A stretch of 64,000 bases of DNA from Mycobacterium sp. EPa45 (GCF_001021385.1 NZ_CP011773.1:5332001-5396000), one strand, 5' to 3'; positions 19,551-28,693 are shown, counted from the stretch's first letter. Program-made: numbers and translations. Notes: generated by a model not told the origin, from the sequence alone.

Positions 19551-19859
19551 ATGGGTGTGCACGCGTTTCCGGCGATCGGAGTGCTCGCGTGCACGGCGGC
19601 AATCCTTGCTGCCCCGCTCGCCGCCGCCGAGCCGCCGTGGCCGGTGGCGGGCACCGAGTCAGCGGCCGACACCATCCGCGACTTGCAGAGTCAGGGGTAT
19701 CGCGTCGGCATCAACTGGGTCTTCGGCTATACCCGGTCATCGCTCGACAGGTGTTCGGTCACCGCGATCCACAATCCCGGTGGGCCACCGCCCGATGAAT
19801 CTGCCGAGCCGACAACCGTATTCATCGATGTGTCCTGCCCGGATCACGACGAATGGTGA
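19551..19859 (+). CDS. Small secreted hypothetical protein (102 aa)
   Basis: ATG 19551. A signal peptide (residues 1 to about 27, ending PLAAAEPP) is followed by a mature domain of about 75 residues with SAADTIRDLQSQGYRVGINWV and two Cys (RCSVTAIHN, DVSCPDH). This pattern is common among short mycobacterial exported proteins (a helix, then strands joined by one disulphide). Function unknown. Confidence 0.7.
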   Translation: MGVHAFPAIGVLACTAAILAAPLAAAEPPWPVAGTESAADTIRDLQSQGYRVGINWVFGYTRSSLDRCSVTAIHNPGGPPPDESAEPTTVFIDVSCPDHDEW

Positions 19860-19921
19860 CCGTTCGGGTAGGGAGTCAGGCGATTCCGTAGCGGCATCGC
19901 ACCGCTGCCTGGAAATGGGGC

Positions 19922-19970
19922 GGCCCCCGAGCCGTTTTCCTTGGTCGGACTAACCAAGAGCTCGGGGGCC
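19922..19970. ncRNA. Structured intergenic element (terminator or small RNA)
   Basis: The 290-bp gap 19860-20149 contains GGCCCCCGAGC (19922-19932) pairing with GCTCGGGGGCC (19960-19970), and an inner TTGGT/ACCAA stem (19941-19945/19953-19957). It is probably the terminator for the upstream genes. The remaining 180 bp has further short pairings and no ORF, so a small RNA is possible. Confidence 0.35.
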
Positions 19971-20149
19971 GGGTAGCTGCCTGGAATTCGCCAGCGCGCT
20001 CAAGGCGTAGGTGATTCCATGCACCTGGTGCTGCTAGCGGGCAGCCACCTCACATGTCCTAGAAGCTATCAATTTTCCGGACCACCTCCCTTCTTGTGTA
20101 CCGACGAAAGTACCCGCGTCAGAAGGCTTGTGCCAACAGGTTTTCGCGA

Positions 20150-21028
20150 TCAGCGATCGTGAAAGATCGCCGCGTCGACCAGTGCCGTCATCTCGGCGGC
20201 CAACCGGCTGGGCGGCAAGGCACGCCCGTCAAGGGTGTGCACCCGCGCCGCCAGGGTCATGCTGGACACCAGCCAAACCCCCTGCGCGTCATACAAGTCC
20301 GACGGCCGCAGCGCACGAAAATCACAGTCATAGCCCTTGTCCCGGGCTACTTCGAACAACGCCTGCTGAGTGGTTCCACGCAGGATCGGGTACCAGGGCG
20401 GCGGCGTGAGCAGCATCGTTCCCGAACCCTCGTCAGTGGCGATGACGACCGTCGAGCGTGGCCCCTCGAGCAGATAGCCGTCGGAACTGACGAAGATGAC
20501 ATCACCGGCGCCCTTCTCGGCGGCGTGCCGCAGCGCGGCCATGTTCACCGCATAGGACAACGTTTTGGCGCCCGCCACCAGCCACGGCATGGCCTCCACC
20601 CCGGTGGACGGCAGCGCCCGCTCGAGCAGCACCGCGGCGATACCGTCACGGCGGGTAGCCACGACTCGGTCCGGCACAGGATTCACCATCAGATACGCGG
20701 TCGGAGGCGAACCGCTTTCGCGGCCGCGGCTGTAGACCAGCCGCAGCGCACCCTCTGCGGTCGTCGCCGATGTCCACTGCTCGACCGCGATGCCGATCGC
20801 CCGCCGCCAGGCGGAAGCGTCCGGCTCGGGCAGATCCATCATCTTGGCCGACTGGCCGAGCCGGCGCAGGTGCGCTTCGACCAGACATGCGCGGCCGTCA
20901 CGGACCAGCAGCGTCTCGAACACGCCGTCGCCCCGCACCGCGGCGAGGTCGTCGGGGTACAGCAGCGGCTGCGCCGGGTCGTGCACCTCGCCGTCGAGCG
21001 TGACGATCACCGGTGACGGGTCGGACAT
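20150..21028 (-). CDS. pabC: Aminodeoxychorismate lyase-like PLP enzyme (class IV aminotransferase)
   Basis: 292 aa, fold-type IV PLP enzyme. Near the N-terminus RGDGVFETLLV is the class signature. The PLP lysine is in AGAKTLSYAVNM, and GDVIFVSSDGYLLEGPRSTVVI is the conserved C-terminal strand set. The mycobacterial ortholog (Rv0812) is usually annotated as aminodeoxychorismate lyase (4-aminobenzoate for folate) or D-amino-acid aminotransferase; specificity cannot be decided from sequence. It is divergent from ygfZ with a 38-bp gap. Confidence 0.88.
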   Translation of the reverse strand: MSDPSPVIVTLDGEVHDPAQPLLYPDDLAAVRGDGVFETLLVRDGRACLVEAHLRRLGQSAKMMDLPEPDASAWRRAIGIAVEQWTSATTAEGALRLVYSRGRESGSPPTAYLMVNPVPDRVVATRRDGIAAVLLERALPSTGVEAMPWLVAGAKTLSYAVNMAALRHAAEKGAGDVIFVSSDGYLLEGPRSTVVIATDEGSGTMLLTPPPWYPILRGTTQQALFEVARDKGYDCDFRALRPSDLYDAQGVWLVSSMTLAARVHTLDGRALPPSRLAAEMTALVDAAIFHDR

Positions 21029-21066
21029 GAGCTCACAGCGTAGTGGCAGCCCCGTAGAGTTGATGT

Positions 21067-22155
21067 GTGTCAGCCGTTCCCGTACCGGACAACTCCCCCG
21101 ATGCCGGTGCCGTCTGGCATTACGGCGACCCGCTCGGTGAACAACGCGCCGCCGAGCAGAATGCCGTCGTGGTGGATCGCTCGCACCGCGCGGTCATCAC
21201 GCTGACCGGAACGGACCGGCAGAGCTGGTTGCACTCGATCTCCGCACAGCACGTCAGCGCGCTGCCCGACGGCGCCTGCACCGAGAATCTCAGCCTCGAC
21301 GGGCAGGGTCGTGTCGAAGATCACTGGGTGCAGACCGAGTTGGGCGGCGTCACCTATCTCGACACCGAACCCTCGCGTGGTGAACCGCTGCTGACGTATC
21401 TGCGCAAGATGGTGTTCTGGGCCGACGTCACCGTGGAGGCCGCCGACCTGGCCGTGCTTTCGCTGCTCGGCCCGCGCCTGGCCGACGCCGCGGTCCTCGA
21501 AGCGCTGGGCCTCGACTCGCTGCCGGCCGAAGCTACCGCGGTGGCAGTCCACGGCGGTTTCCTGCGCCGCGTACCGTCGCAGGCCGGGCAGATCGAGCTC
21601 GACCTGGTGATCCCGCGCGCCGACGTCGCAAGCTGGCTGACCAGGCTGGAAGCGGCCGGCGTACGCCGCGCCGGGGTTTGGGCCTACGAGGCGCACCGGG
21701 TCGCCGCGCAGCGACCACGCCTCGGTGTGGACACCGACGAGCGAACGATCCCGCACGAGGCGGGGTGGATCGGTGGCCCCGGGCAAGGAGCCGTGCACCT
21801 CGACAAGGGTTGCTACCGCGGCCAGGAGACGGTCGCGCGCGTCCACAATCTGGGCAAGCCACCTCGAATGCTGATCCTGGTGCACCTCGACGGCTCCGTC
21901 GAGCGCCCCGTCACCGGTGATCCACTGCTGGCCGGTGGGCGTGTCGTCGGCCGGCTGGGCACCGTCGTCGACCACGTGGATCTCGGCCCCATCGCCCTGG
22001 CGCTGGTGAAGCGGGGAATCCCGGCCGGCACCGCGCTGACCACGGGCGGCGAGCACGAAGTCGCCGCGGAGATCGACCCGGAATCGCTGCCGCCGACGGA
22101 CGCGGTGGGCGCCGGGCGGCTCGCCGTGGAGCGTCTGCGCCGCGGCGCATCCTGA
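21067..22155 (+). CDS. ygfZ: Folate-binding YgfZ-type protein
   Basis: 362 aa, GcvT-like fold. The diagnostic motif KGCYRGQE is present (K247 to E254, conserved Cys249), preceded by GGPGQGAVHLD. YgfZ proteins bind tetrahydrofolate and support maintenance of certain Fe-S enzymes such as MiaB. The neighbouring aminodeoxychorismate lyase-like gene is also linked to folate. Confidence 0.9.
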   Translation: MSAVPVPDNSPDAGAVWHYGDPLGEQRAAEQNAVVVDRSHRAVITLTGTDRQSWLHSISAQHVSALPDGACTENLSLDGQGRVEDHWVQTELGGVTYLDTEPSRGEPLLTYLRKMVFWADVTVEAADLAVLSLLGPRLADAAVLEALGLDSLPAEATAVAVHGGFLRRVPSQAGQIELDLVIPRADVASWLTRLEAAGVRRAGVWAYEAHRVAAQRPRLGVDTDERTIPHEAGWIGGPGQGAVHLDKGCYRGQETVARVHNLGKPPRMLILVHLDGSVERPVTGDPLLAGGRVVGRLGTVVDHVDLGPIALALVKRGIPAGTALTTGGEHEVAAEIDPESLPPTDAVGAGRLAVERLRRGAS

Positions 22156-22292
22156 CGTTCACGCACGGCCGAACGGGCCTGCCAGCACATCGCAGCGGCG
22201 CACGGTAAGGTGTGGACAGGACAATAACGAACACACAGATCGGAGCCGCCTGCATCCCGGGCCGCTCCGTTATTGCGCGAGGGGGTTCCCCC

Positions 22293-22478
22293 ATGGGCCG
22301 CGGCCGGGCAAAGGCAAAGCAGACCAAGGTTGCTCGAGAGCTGAAATATAGCTCTCCGCAAACCGATTTCGAGCGGCTCCAGCAAGAGCTGTCCGGGTCG
22401 GAGTCGCGAGAGTCTGACACCGCAGACAACGGGTTCGATGAGGACCCATGGGCCGACGAAGGCAGTTGGCGGCGCTGA
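22293..22478 (+). CDS. DUF3073 family protein (61 aa)
   Basis: Starts MGRGRAKAKQTKVARELKY, the conserved DUF3073 opening found in nearly all actinobacteria (Rv0810c type), followed by SSPQTDFERLQQEL and an acidic tail. ATG 22293 gives this N-terminus, whereas an upstream GTG at 22212 would add non-conserved residues. The basic start and acidic end suggest a nucleic-acid or ribosome-associated role, which is unproven. Confidence 0.9.
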   Translation: MGRGRAKAKQTKVARELKYSSPQTDFERLQQELSGSESRESDTADNGFDEDPWADEGSWRR

Positions 22479-22512
22479 GCCGCCTCCTCTCGAAGCGCTG
22501 GGCCTCGATCCT

Positions 22513-23583
22513 CTAAAAGCGGGGATGTAGCCCGACGAGCTTGGCTCGCGGGCCGTCCTTCCCCTTGGTGACAGTGCCCAGCGTCCAGCAGTTCAGGTGG
22601 CGTGCGGTCAGGATCGCCAGCGCGCGGTCGGTGTCCTCCGGCGCGACGACGGCGACCATGCCGACGCCCATGTTGAACGTCTTCTCCATCTCCGGCCGGT
22701 CGATGCGTCCGCGCTGGGCGATCATCGCGAATACCGGTGCGGGCGTCCACGTTCCGCGATCCAGCTCCGCGACCAGGCCGTGCGGGATGACGCGTTCGAG
22801 GTTGCCTGCCAGCCCGCCGCCGGTGACGTGGCAGAAGGTGCGGACCTGTGTCTCGGCAGCCAGCGCCAGGCAGTCCTTGGCGTAGATGCGGGTGGGTTCG
22901 AGCAGTTCCTCGCCGAGCGTGCGGCCGAACTCCTCGACATGGCCGGCCAGGTTCATCCGGTCGATCTCGAGCAGCACCTTGCGAGCCAGCGAGTAGCCGT
23001 TGGAATGCAGGCCTGACGAGCCCATCGCGATGATCACGTCGCCGGGTCGTACCCGTTCGGGACCCAAGACGTCATCGGCCTCGACGACGCCCACACCGGT
23101 GGCGGAGATGTCGTAGTGGTCGGGCTCCATCAGCCCGGGATGCTCTGCGGTCTCCCCACCCAGCAATGCACAACCGGCCGCCACGCAACCCTCGGCGATG
23201 CCGGCGACGATCGCGGCGACGCGCTCCGGAACCGTGCGCCCGACGGCGATGTAGTCCTGCAGAAACAGCGGCTCGGCGCCGCACACGACAAGGTCGTCGA
23301 CCACCATCGCGACCAAGTCCAGGCCGACGGTGTCGTGCTTGTCCATCGCCTGGGCGACGGCGAGCTTGGTCCCGACCCCGTCCGTCGACGCGGCCAGCAG
23401 CGGCTCCCGGTAGTCTCCGCGCAGCGCGAACAGCCCGGCAAAGCCGCCCAGCCCGCCACGCACCTCGGGCCGGGTGGCCCGCTTCGCCAGCGGCTTGAAC
23501 AGCTCGACCGCGCGGTCACCGGCCTCGATGTCCACCCCGGCCGATGCGTAGGAGATCAGGTTGTCTTCCTCGCGATCCGTCAT
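22513..23583 (-). CDS. purM: Phosphoribosylformylglycinamidine cyclo-ligase PurM
   Basis: 356 aa. AIR synthetase: ATP-dependent ring closure of FGAM, the fifth step of purine synthesis. Motifs include ASTDGVGTKL, VDDLVVCGAEPLFLQDY, LLGGETAEHPGLM, GSSGLHSNGYSL, HVTGGGLAGNLERV and FNMGVGMV. Length is typical. Convergent with the DUF3073 gene. Confidence 0.96.
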   Translation of the reverse strand: MTDREEDNLISYASAGVDIEAGDRAVELFKPLAKRATRPEVRGGLGGFAGLFALRGDYREPLLAASTDGVGTKLAVAQAMDKHDTVGLDLVAMVVDDLVVCGAEPLFLQDYIAVGRTVPERVAAIVAGIAEGCVAAGCALLGGETAEHPGLMEPDHYDISATGVGVVEADDVLGPERVRPGDVIIAMGSSGLHSNGYSLARKVLLEIDRMNLAGHVEEFGRTLGEELLEPTRIYAKDCLALAAETQVRTFCHVTGGGLAGNLERVIPHGLVAELDRGTWTPAPVFAMIAQRGRIDRPEMEKTFNMGVGMVAVVAPEDTDRALAILTARHLNCWTLGTVTKGKDGPRAKLVGLHPRF

Positions 23584-23631
23584 CGCGCATAAGGCTACCG
23601 GTCGACGTCCGCGGCCGATACGGGCCAGCCG

Positions 23632-24249
23632 TCAGCCGACGTAGCGGGCCAGCCAGTCGCGCAACGACGCCCCGGCCCGCAAGGTGGTCACCACCCGGTC
23701 CTTGGCCTTCGCGGTACCCAGCCAGGCGCCGACCGGCCAGGTCTTCATCATCGCGATGCCCTTGTAGCGCAGCAGCTCGATGCGCGGATGATCCTTCGGA
23801 TAGCCCTTCGGCGCGGTTTTGAGAACGTCGTGCGCCATCGTCTCGTAGCCGCCCTTGTGCAGCGCGTCGACAATCGCGACGAGCTCAGCGCCGGACTTCT
23901 CGGCGTCGACCGCCGACCGGTAGCGGGCCAGCGCCGCGGCGTCGGGCATGTACAGACCGCTGCCCACGGACAAACCGTCGGCCGAGAACGAGACGTAGCC
24001 GGAGCCGAGCCGTGCCGCGCAGTTGGTCTTGTAGGGCGCCTTGTCGGCGCTGAACCGGACATCGCGGTGGGGCCGGAACAGCTTGCCTTCACCAAACTCT
24101 GCGGTCAGCTCGGCGAGCAGCTCCTCCATCGGCGCCTTCACCTGACGGTCATAGACCTCGCGATGGCGGGTCCAGTAGACCTTGGAGTTGTCGGCCTCCA
24201 ACCCCTCGTAGAACTCCACCGCCTCGATCGGCCAGCCCCGGAACGCCAT
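23632..24249 (-). CDS. DUF2461 (TIGR02453 family) protein
   Basis: 205 aa from ATG 24249; a longer frame to 24321 lacks conservation. Family marks are FRGWPIEAVEFYEGLEADNSK, FRPHRDVRFSADKAPYKT and GSGLYMPDAAALARYRSAV. The family has no known activity. It lies divergent from the secreted cupin, 29 bp apart. Confidence 0.85.
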   Translation of the reverse strand: MAFRGWPIEAVEFYEGLEADNSKVYWTRHREVYDRQVKAPMEELLAELTAEFGEGKLFRPHRDVRFSADKAPYKTNCAARLGSGYVSFSADGLSVGSGLYMPDAAALARYRSAVDAEKSGAELVAIVDALHKGGYETMAHDVLKTAPKGYPKDHPRIELLRYKGIAMMKTWPVGAWLGTAKAKDRVVTTLRAGASLRDWLARYVG

Positions 24250-24278
24250 AGCCACATTGTGTGACACGCTGATGCCCG

Positions 24279-24713
24279 ATGAAACCGGTCTGGTGGTTCC
24301 CCGTGTCGATGACCTTCGCATTGGCCGGCGCGATGGTGATGCCCGCTTCGGCCACGGCGACTCCCAGCTCGGGAATCGAGGCGACCACTCTGGTGCAGTC
24401 CACGCTCGACGGCAGGGACTTCGTCACCCGCGAGCTGACGGTGGCCCCGGGCGGCACCACCGGCTGGCACTACCACCCCGGCCAGGTGTTCGGCGTCATC
24501 AAGCAGGGCACCTTGACCCACTACAAGGGCGACTGCTCGGTCGATGGCGTGTACAACGCCGGCGACGCGATCAGCGAAGGCAGCGGCGACGGCTACATCC
24601 ACGAGGGCCGCAACGAGGGGACGATCCCCCTGGTGATGACGGTGCTCTACATCAAGCCGGCCGGCAGCCCGCTGGCGGTTGACGCGCCGAATCCGGGTTG
24701 CCCTTTCGAATAA
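24279..24713 (+). CDS. Secreted cupin-domain protein
   Basis: 144 aa. Signal peptide residues 1 to about 27 (VSMTFALAGAMVMPASATA), then a small cupin barrel: VAPGGTTGWHYHPGQVFGVIKQG carries the two His of cupin motif 1 (HYH), and GDGYIHEGRNEG gives the third His. Two Cys (DCSVDG, GCPFE) may pair. Probably an exported metal-binding protein; substrate unknown. Confidence 0.8.
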   Translation: MKPVWWFPVSMTFALAGAMVMPASATATPSSGIEATTLVQSTLDGRDFVTRELTVAPGGTTGWHYHPGQVFGVIKQGTLTHYKGDCSVDGVYNAGDAISEGSGDGYIHEGRNEGTIPLVMTVLYIKPAGSPLAVDAPNPGCPFE

Positions 24714-24771
24714 GCGGGCAATCCAACTGCTCATCGGCTCCGAATCACGGATACCGATGAACGGAGGATCC

Positions 24772-26094
24772 ATGGCGGCACAGCAAACCCGATGCCTGGT
24801 GACCGGTGCCACCGGTTATGTCGGCGGCCGTCTGGTGCCACGGCTGCTGGAGGACGGCTTCGCGGTGCGTGCGTTGGCGCGAACACCGGACAAGCTCGAC
24901 GGCGTGCCGTGGCGCGACAAGATCGAGATCGCGCGCGGGGACCTCACCGATGCCGACTCGCTCGCCGAGGCTTTCACCGATGTCGACGTCGTCTACTACC
25001 TGGTGCACTCGATGGGGACGTCAGCGGACTTCGCCGCCGACGAACGCCGCGCGGCCCAGAACGTCGTCATCGCCGCCCGTGCGGGCGGCGTCCGGCGCAT
25101 CGTCTACCTCAGCGGCCTGCACCCCGAAGGTGCCCAGCTGTCAACCCATCTCGCGTCGCGCACCACAGTCGGTGAGATCCTCATCGCCTCGGGTATCGAG
25201 ACGGTGGTGCTGCAGGCCGGGGTCGTGGTCGGCTCGGGCTCGGCTTCATTCGAGATGATCCGTCACCTCACCGACCGACTGCCGGTGATGACGACCCCGA
25301 AATGGGTCCACAACAAGATCCAGCCGATCGCGATCCGCGATGTGCTGCACTACCTCGCCGCCGCGGCCACCGCGGAGGTGCCGTCCTCGCGGGCCTGGGA
25401 CATCGGCGGTCCCGACGTGCTCGAGTACGGCGACATGATGCAGATCTACGCCGAAGTCGCGGGGCTGAGCCGACGACACATGGTGGTGCTGCCGGTGCTG
25501 ACCCCGCGGATCGCCGCACTGTGGGTGGGGCTGGTGACGCCCATCCCGTCGGGGCTGGCCCGTCCGCTGGTCGAATCGCTGCACTGCGACGCGGTCATGG
25601 GCAACCACGACATCGACACCATCATCGACCCGCCGTCCGCCGGTCTGACCCCCTACCGGCGGGCGGTCTCACTCGCGCTGGCCCGCATCGCCCGCGGCGA
25701 CGTCGAGACCACCTGGGACACCGGCACTGCGGCGTCGGCGCCCAGCGATCCCGACTGGGCCGGCGCGATCGTCTACACCGACGTCCGCTCCCGGCGCACC
25801 ACCGCCAGCCCGCAGCAACTCTGGCAGGCGGTCGAGGACAACGTCCCACCCCGCTGGCATGTCGAGAACCGCGACCCGGGCGCGGTGCTGCGGCTGCGCG
25901 CCGAGGGCCGCAGCCCCGGCGTGCACTGGCTGGAGATGCGGGTGACACCCGAAGCGGCCGGCAGCCGTTATCACCAGCGGGCGATGTTCTACCCGCGCGG
26001 GCTGCTGGGCAGGCTGTACTGGATCGCCGGGCGGCCGCTGCACGCGGCGACGCTGAGTGCGCAGCTGCGCAAGGTCACCGAGGCGGCCGGGTGA
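24772..26094 (+). CDS. NAD(P)-binding SDR with C-terminal DUF2867 domain
   Basis: 440 aa from ATG 24772, with GGAGG 4 nt upstream. The N-terminal atypical SDR (about 1-290) has TGATGYVGGRLVPRLLEDG as nucleotide-binding loop. The C-terminal DUF2867 domain (about 310-440) contains the GRLYWIAGRPLHA region. This two-domain arrangement occurs in mycobacterial proteins annotated as oxidoreductases or NmrA-like. Possible lipid or quinone-related substrate; not known. Confidence 0.85.
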   Translation: MAAQQTRCLVTGATGYVGGRLVPRLLEDGFAVRALARTPDKLDGVPWRDKIEIARGDLTDADSLAEAFTDVDVVYYLVHSMGTSADFAADERRAAQNVVIAARAGGVRRIVYLSGLHPEGAQLSTHLASRTTVGEILIASGIETVVLQAGVVVGSGSASFEMIRHLTDRLPVMTTPKWVHNKIQPIAIRDVLHYLAAAATAEVPSSRAWDIGGPDVLEYGDMMQIYAEVAGLSRRHMVVLPVLTPRIAALWVGLVTPIPSGLARPLVESLHCDAVMGNHDIDTIIDPPSAGLTPYRRAVSLALARIARGDVETTWDTGTAASAPSDPDWAGAIVYTDVRSRRTTASPQQLWQAVEDNVPPRWHVENRDPGAVLRLRAEGRSPGVHWLEMRVTPEAAGSRYHQRAMFYPRGLLGRLYWIAGRPLHAATLSAQLRKVTEAAG

Positions 26095-26097
26095 GCG

Positions 26098-27624
26098 TCA
26101 GGGACGCCGCAGCGCCGAGACGTTGTCGTTGTCGGAGGCCGGCTGGATCGGCAGGCCGGTGCGGGCCGCGGTCGCCAGCATGTGTTCGATGACGTTCTTG
26201 CCCAGGGCCGTCTCACCGGGCAGTTCGATCGGATAAGTGCCGTCGAAACAGGCGCAGCACAACCGCGTCGCGGGTTGTTCGGTCGCCGCGATCATGCCCT
26301 GCTTGGAGATGTAACCGAGGCTGTCGGCGCCGATCGCATGCCGCACCGCCTCCAGCATTTCGCCCTCTTTGTCGACGGCGTTGGCGATGAGTTCGGCGGG
26401 CGTGGCGAAATCGATGCCGTAGAAGCACGGCCATTTCACCGGCGGCGACGCGATGCGCACGTGCACCTCGACGGCGCCGGCCTCCCGCAGCATCCGCACC
26501 AGCGCGCGCTGGGTATTGCCGCGCACGATCGAGTCGTCGACGACGATCAGCCGCTTGCCGCGGATCACTTCCTTGAGCGGGTTGAGCTTGAGCCGGATAC
26601 CGAGCTGGCGGATGGTCTGCGACGGCTGGATGAAGGTACGCCCGACGTAGGCGTTCTTCATCAGGCCCTGGCCGAAGGGGATGCCGGAACCTTGCGCATA
26701 GCCGACCGCGGCGGGCGTCCCGGACTCCGGGACGCCGATGACCAGGTCGGCCTCGACGGGTTTCTCGGCGGCCAATCGACGGCCGATGTCGACGCGGGTG
26801 GCGTGCACCGACCGACCGCCGATGATGCTGTCGGGGCGGGCAAGGTACACGTACTCGAAGACACAGCCCTTGGGCGTCGGGTTGGCGAACCGGGTGGAGC
26901 GCACCCCGTCGGCGTCGATGGCCAGCAACTCACCGGGCTCGATGTCGCGGACGAAGGAGGCGCCGACGATGTCGAGGGCCGCGGTCTCCGAGGCCACCAC
27001 CCAGCCGCGGTCCAGCCGGCCCAGCGACAGCGGGCGCACACCGTACGGGTCGCGGGCGGCGTAGAGCGTGTTCTCGTCCATGAAGGTCAGACAGAAGGCG
27101 CCGCGCACGCTGGGCAGCAGTTCCAGCGCGGCCTGTTCGATACTGGAGTCCGCCGCGCCGTGTGCCAGCAGGGCACCGAGGATGTCAGAGTCGGTGGTCG
27201 CCGCGCCCGGCATGTTCGGGTTGATCAACCCAGCTTCCCGCGCCCGCGTGGCCAGCTCTGCGGTGTTGACGAGATTTCCGTTGTGGCCCAACGCGATTCC
27301 GGTGCCTGCGGCGGTGTTGCGAAACACCGGCTGAGCGTTCTCCCAGGTCGTGGACCCGGTGGTGGAATAGCGGCAGTGGCCGATGGCGACGTGGCCTTCC
27401 ATGGCGGCCAGCGTCTGCTCATCGAACACCTGGCTGACCAGGCCCAAGTCTTTGAAGACCAGCACCTGCGAGCCGTCGGCGACCGCGATGCCTGCAGCCT
27501 CCTGGCCCCTGTGCTGCAGCGCGTACAAACCGTAATAAGTGAGTTTGGATACATCCTCGCCCGGAGCCCACACGCCGAAGACGCCGCACTCTTCCCGAGG
27601 GTCGTTCTCCACGTGGTCGGTCAC
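26098..27624 (-). CDS. purF: Amidophosphoribosyltransferase PurF
   Basis: 508 aa. First committed step of purine synthesis: glutamine and PRPP to 5-phosphoribosylamine. A 12-residue propeptide (ending REE) precedes the catalytic Cys13 of CGVFGV, exposed after self-cleavage. The Ntn glutaminase domain is followed by a phosphoribosyltransferase domain with LIVVDDSIVRGNT. Cys residues in CFYGIDFAT and LCCACFDG match those that bind a 4Fe-4S cluster in the Bacillus-type enzyme. Confidence 0.96.
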   Translation of the reverse strand: MTDHVENDPREECGVFGVWAPGEDVSKLTYYGLYALQHRGQEAAGIAVADGSQVLVFKDLGLVSQVFDEQTLAAMEGHVAIGHCRYSTTGSTTWENAQPVFRNTAAGTGIALGHNGNLVNTAELATRAREAGLINPNMPGAATTDSDILGALLAHGAADSSIEQAALELLPSVRGAFCLTFMDENTLYAARDPYGVRPLSLGRLDRGWVVASETAALDIVGASFVRDIEPGELLAIDADGVRSTRFANPTPKGCVFEYVYLARPDSIIGGRSVHATRVDIGRRLAAEKPVEADLVIGVPESGTPAAVGYAQGSGIPFGQGLMKNAYVGRTFIQPSQTIRQLGIRLKLNPLKEVIRGKRLIVVDDSIVRGNTQRALVRMLREAGAVEVHVRIASPPVKWPCFYGIDFATPAELIANAVDKEGEMLEAVRHAIGADSLGYISKQGMIAATEQPATRLCCACFDGTYPIELPGETALGKNVIEHMLATAARTGLPIQPASDNDNVSALRRP

Positions 27625-27716
27625 GATATCGGCTGCTCCCTGGCGCAGGTTGGTGACGTAAGCCAGTTTACGGGCATCGGCGGGAAACGCGGAATCGAAC
27701 GGCGAGTGTCGGGGCC

Positions 27717-28112
27717 TCAGTCATTGAGTGACACGACGGGAAGCCAGCCCGCCACCTCGCCGGCCCGCGACCCGGACAACCGCAGCGCCCCGCCATGGGA
27801 CGCGTCGTCGACGTCGAGCAGACCCGTCGCGAGCCGCAGCCAGGTCCGGGGATCGGTCTCCACCACGTTGGGCGGCGTGCCGCGGGTGTGGCGGGGCCCG
27901 GAGATACATTGCACCGCAACGAAAGGTGGTATTCGCACCTCCACGCTTGCACCCGGTGCCAGTGCCGCGAGAGTACGGGCGGTCAGTCGCACCGCCGTCG
28001 CGATCGCCGGGCGGTCGGGAGCCGCTGCGGTCTCGTCGCGCAGCCAGTTCGCCACGGCGCGCACGGCGGCAACCGTCGCTTCGGGGTCGGCGTTGCTGCG
28101 CGCGGGCACCAA
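27717..28112 (-). CDS. Sterol-carrier-like protein (Rv0807 type)
   Basis: 131 aa. Corresponds in position and length to M. tuberculosis Rv0807. Sequence features are an N-terminal helix (AVRAVANWLRDETA) and a compact alpha/beta domain with SVEVRIPPFVAVQCI, DPRTWLRLATG and LRLSGSRAGEVAGWLPV, as in bacterial sterol-carrier (MDMPI/SCP-like) proteins. It lies upstream of purF on the same strand (92-bp gap) and may share its transcript. No catalytic residues visible. Confidence 0.75.
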   Translation of the reverse strand: MVPARSNADPEATVAAVRAVANWLRDETAAAPDRPAIATAVRLTARTLAALAPGASVEVRIPPFVAVQCISGPRHTRGTPPNVVETDPRTWLRLATGLLDVDDASHGGALRLSGSRAGEVAGWLPVVSLND

Positions 28113-28127
28113 TCGAGCCTAATGACA

Positions 28128-28139
28128 GTTGACGTCAAC
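28128..28139. promoter_or_regulatory. 12-bp palindrome with extra half-sites
   Basis: GTTGACGTCAAC is a perfect palindrome between two divergent genes, followed by GTTGA at 28143 and GTTGAC at 28157. It is 26 nt before the F420-dependent oxidoreductase start and looks like a repressor operator. The regulator is not identified. Confidence 0.4.
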
Positions 28140-28165
28140 CGAAGTTGAGGTCCTACGTTGACTTC

Positions 28166-28591
28166 ATGGCTTTCAAACCGCACGAAATCGAGTACCTGAA
28201 GTCGGCGGCCCTGGGCCGGCTGGCCACCATCCAGCCGAACGGCACGCTGCAGAACAATCCCGTCGGCTTCTCCTACAACGATGAGCTCGGCACCATCGAC
28301 GTCGTCGGCTACCACATGTCCAAGAGCCGCAAGTTCCGCAATCTGACCAATAACAACACCGTCGCGTTCGTGGTCGACGACATCGCCTCGCGCAACCCGT
28401 GGCGAGTGCGCTGTCTGGAGATCCGCGGCACCGCCGAGCAGGCCGAAGTCGAGGCGCCCGGCCAGGGCATCGACAGCGCGATCATCCGGATCACGCCCAA
28501 ACGGATCATCAGCTTCGGCATCGACGACACCGAAACCGAGCCGCACGAGTTGGTACCGGACAGTCGCGACGTGCCGACGACGGCGGACTAG
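28166..28591 (+). CDS. PPOX-class F420-dependent oxidoreductase
   Basis: 141 aa from ATG 28166. Split beta-barrel flavin/F420-binding protein: LGRLATIQPNGTLQNNPVGF, SKSRKFRNLTNNN (phosphate contacts), VAFVVDDIASRNPWRVRCLEIRG and RITPKRIISFGID fit the TIGR04023-like subgroup of actinobacterial PPOX proteins. Probably reduces an unknown substrate with F420H2. It is followed by the accessory M50/S74 region. Confidence 0.85.
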   Translation: MAFKPHEIEYLKSAALGRLATIQPNGTLQNNPVGFSYNDELGTIDVVGYHMSKSRKFRNLTNNNTVAFVVDDIASRNPWRVRCLEIRGTAEQAEVEAPGQGIDSAIIRITPKRIISFGIDDTETEPHELVPDSRDVPTTAD

Positions 28592-28607
28592 CGCTTTTGG
28601 TAACTCA

Positions 28608-28649
28608 AGGGAAAACCCGGTATCGGCCTGGTCTGCACGTTTTTAGTCT
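28608..28649 (+). promoter_or_regulatory. Promoter P1 of the small-peptide/M50 operon
   Basis: AGGGAAAACCC (28608-28618), one base, GTATCG (28620-28625), 18 nt, then TAGTCT (28644-28649), a TAnnnT-type -10 box. The same arrangement with identical spacing occurs on the minus strand at 30646-30605. GGGAAAACCC is an inverted repeat (GGG-N4-CCC) just upstream of the -35 position, as expected for an activator site. Confidence 0.65.
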
Positions 28650-28693
28650 CAGGGTGGCAATGATGTGTGGTCAACGCCGGAGGGGACCGAGCG

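Noticed and set aside
28602..28608. HspR (HAIR) half-site AACTCAAG before promoter P1
   Set aside because: The second half CTTGAGT is absent at the right spacing, and the facing promoter lacks it.
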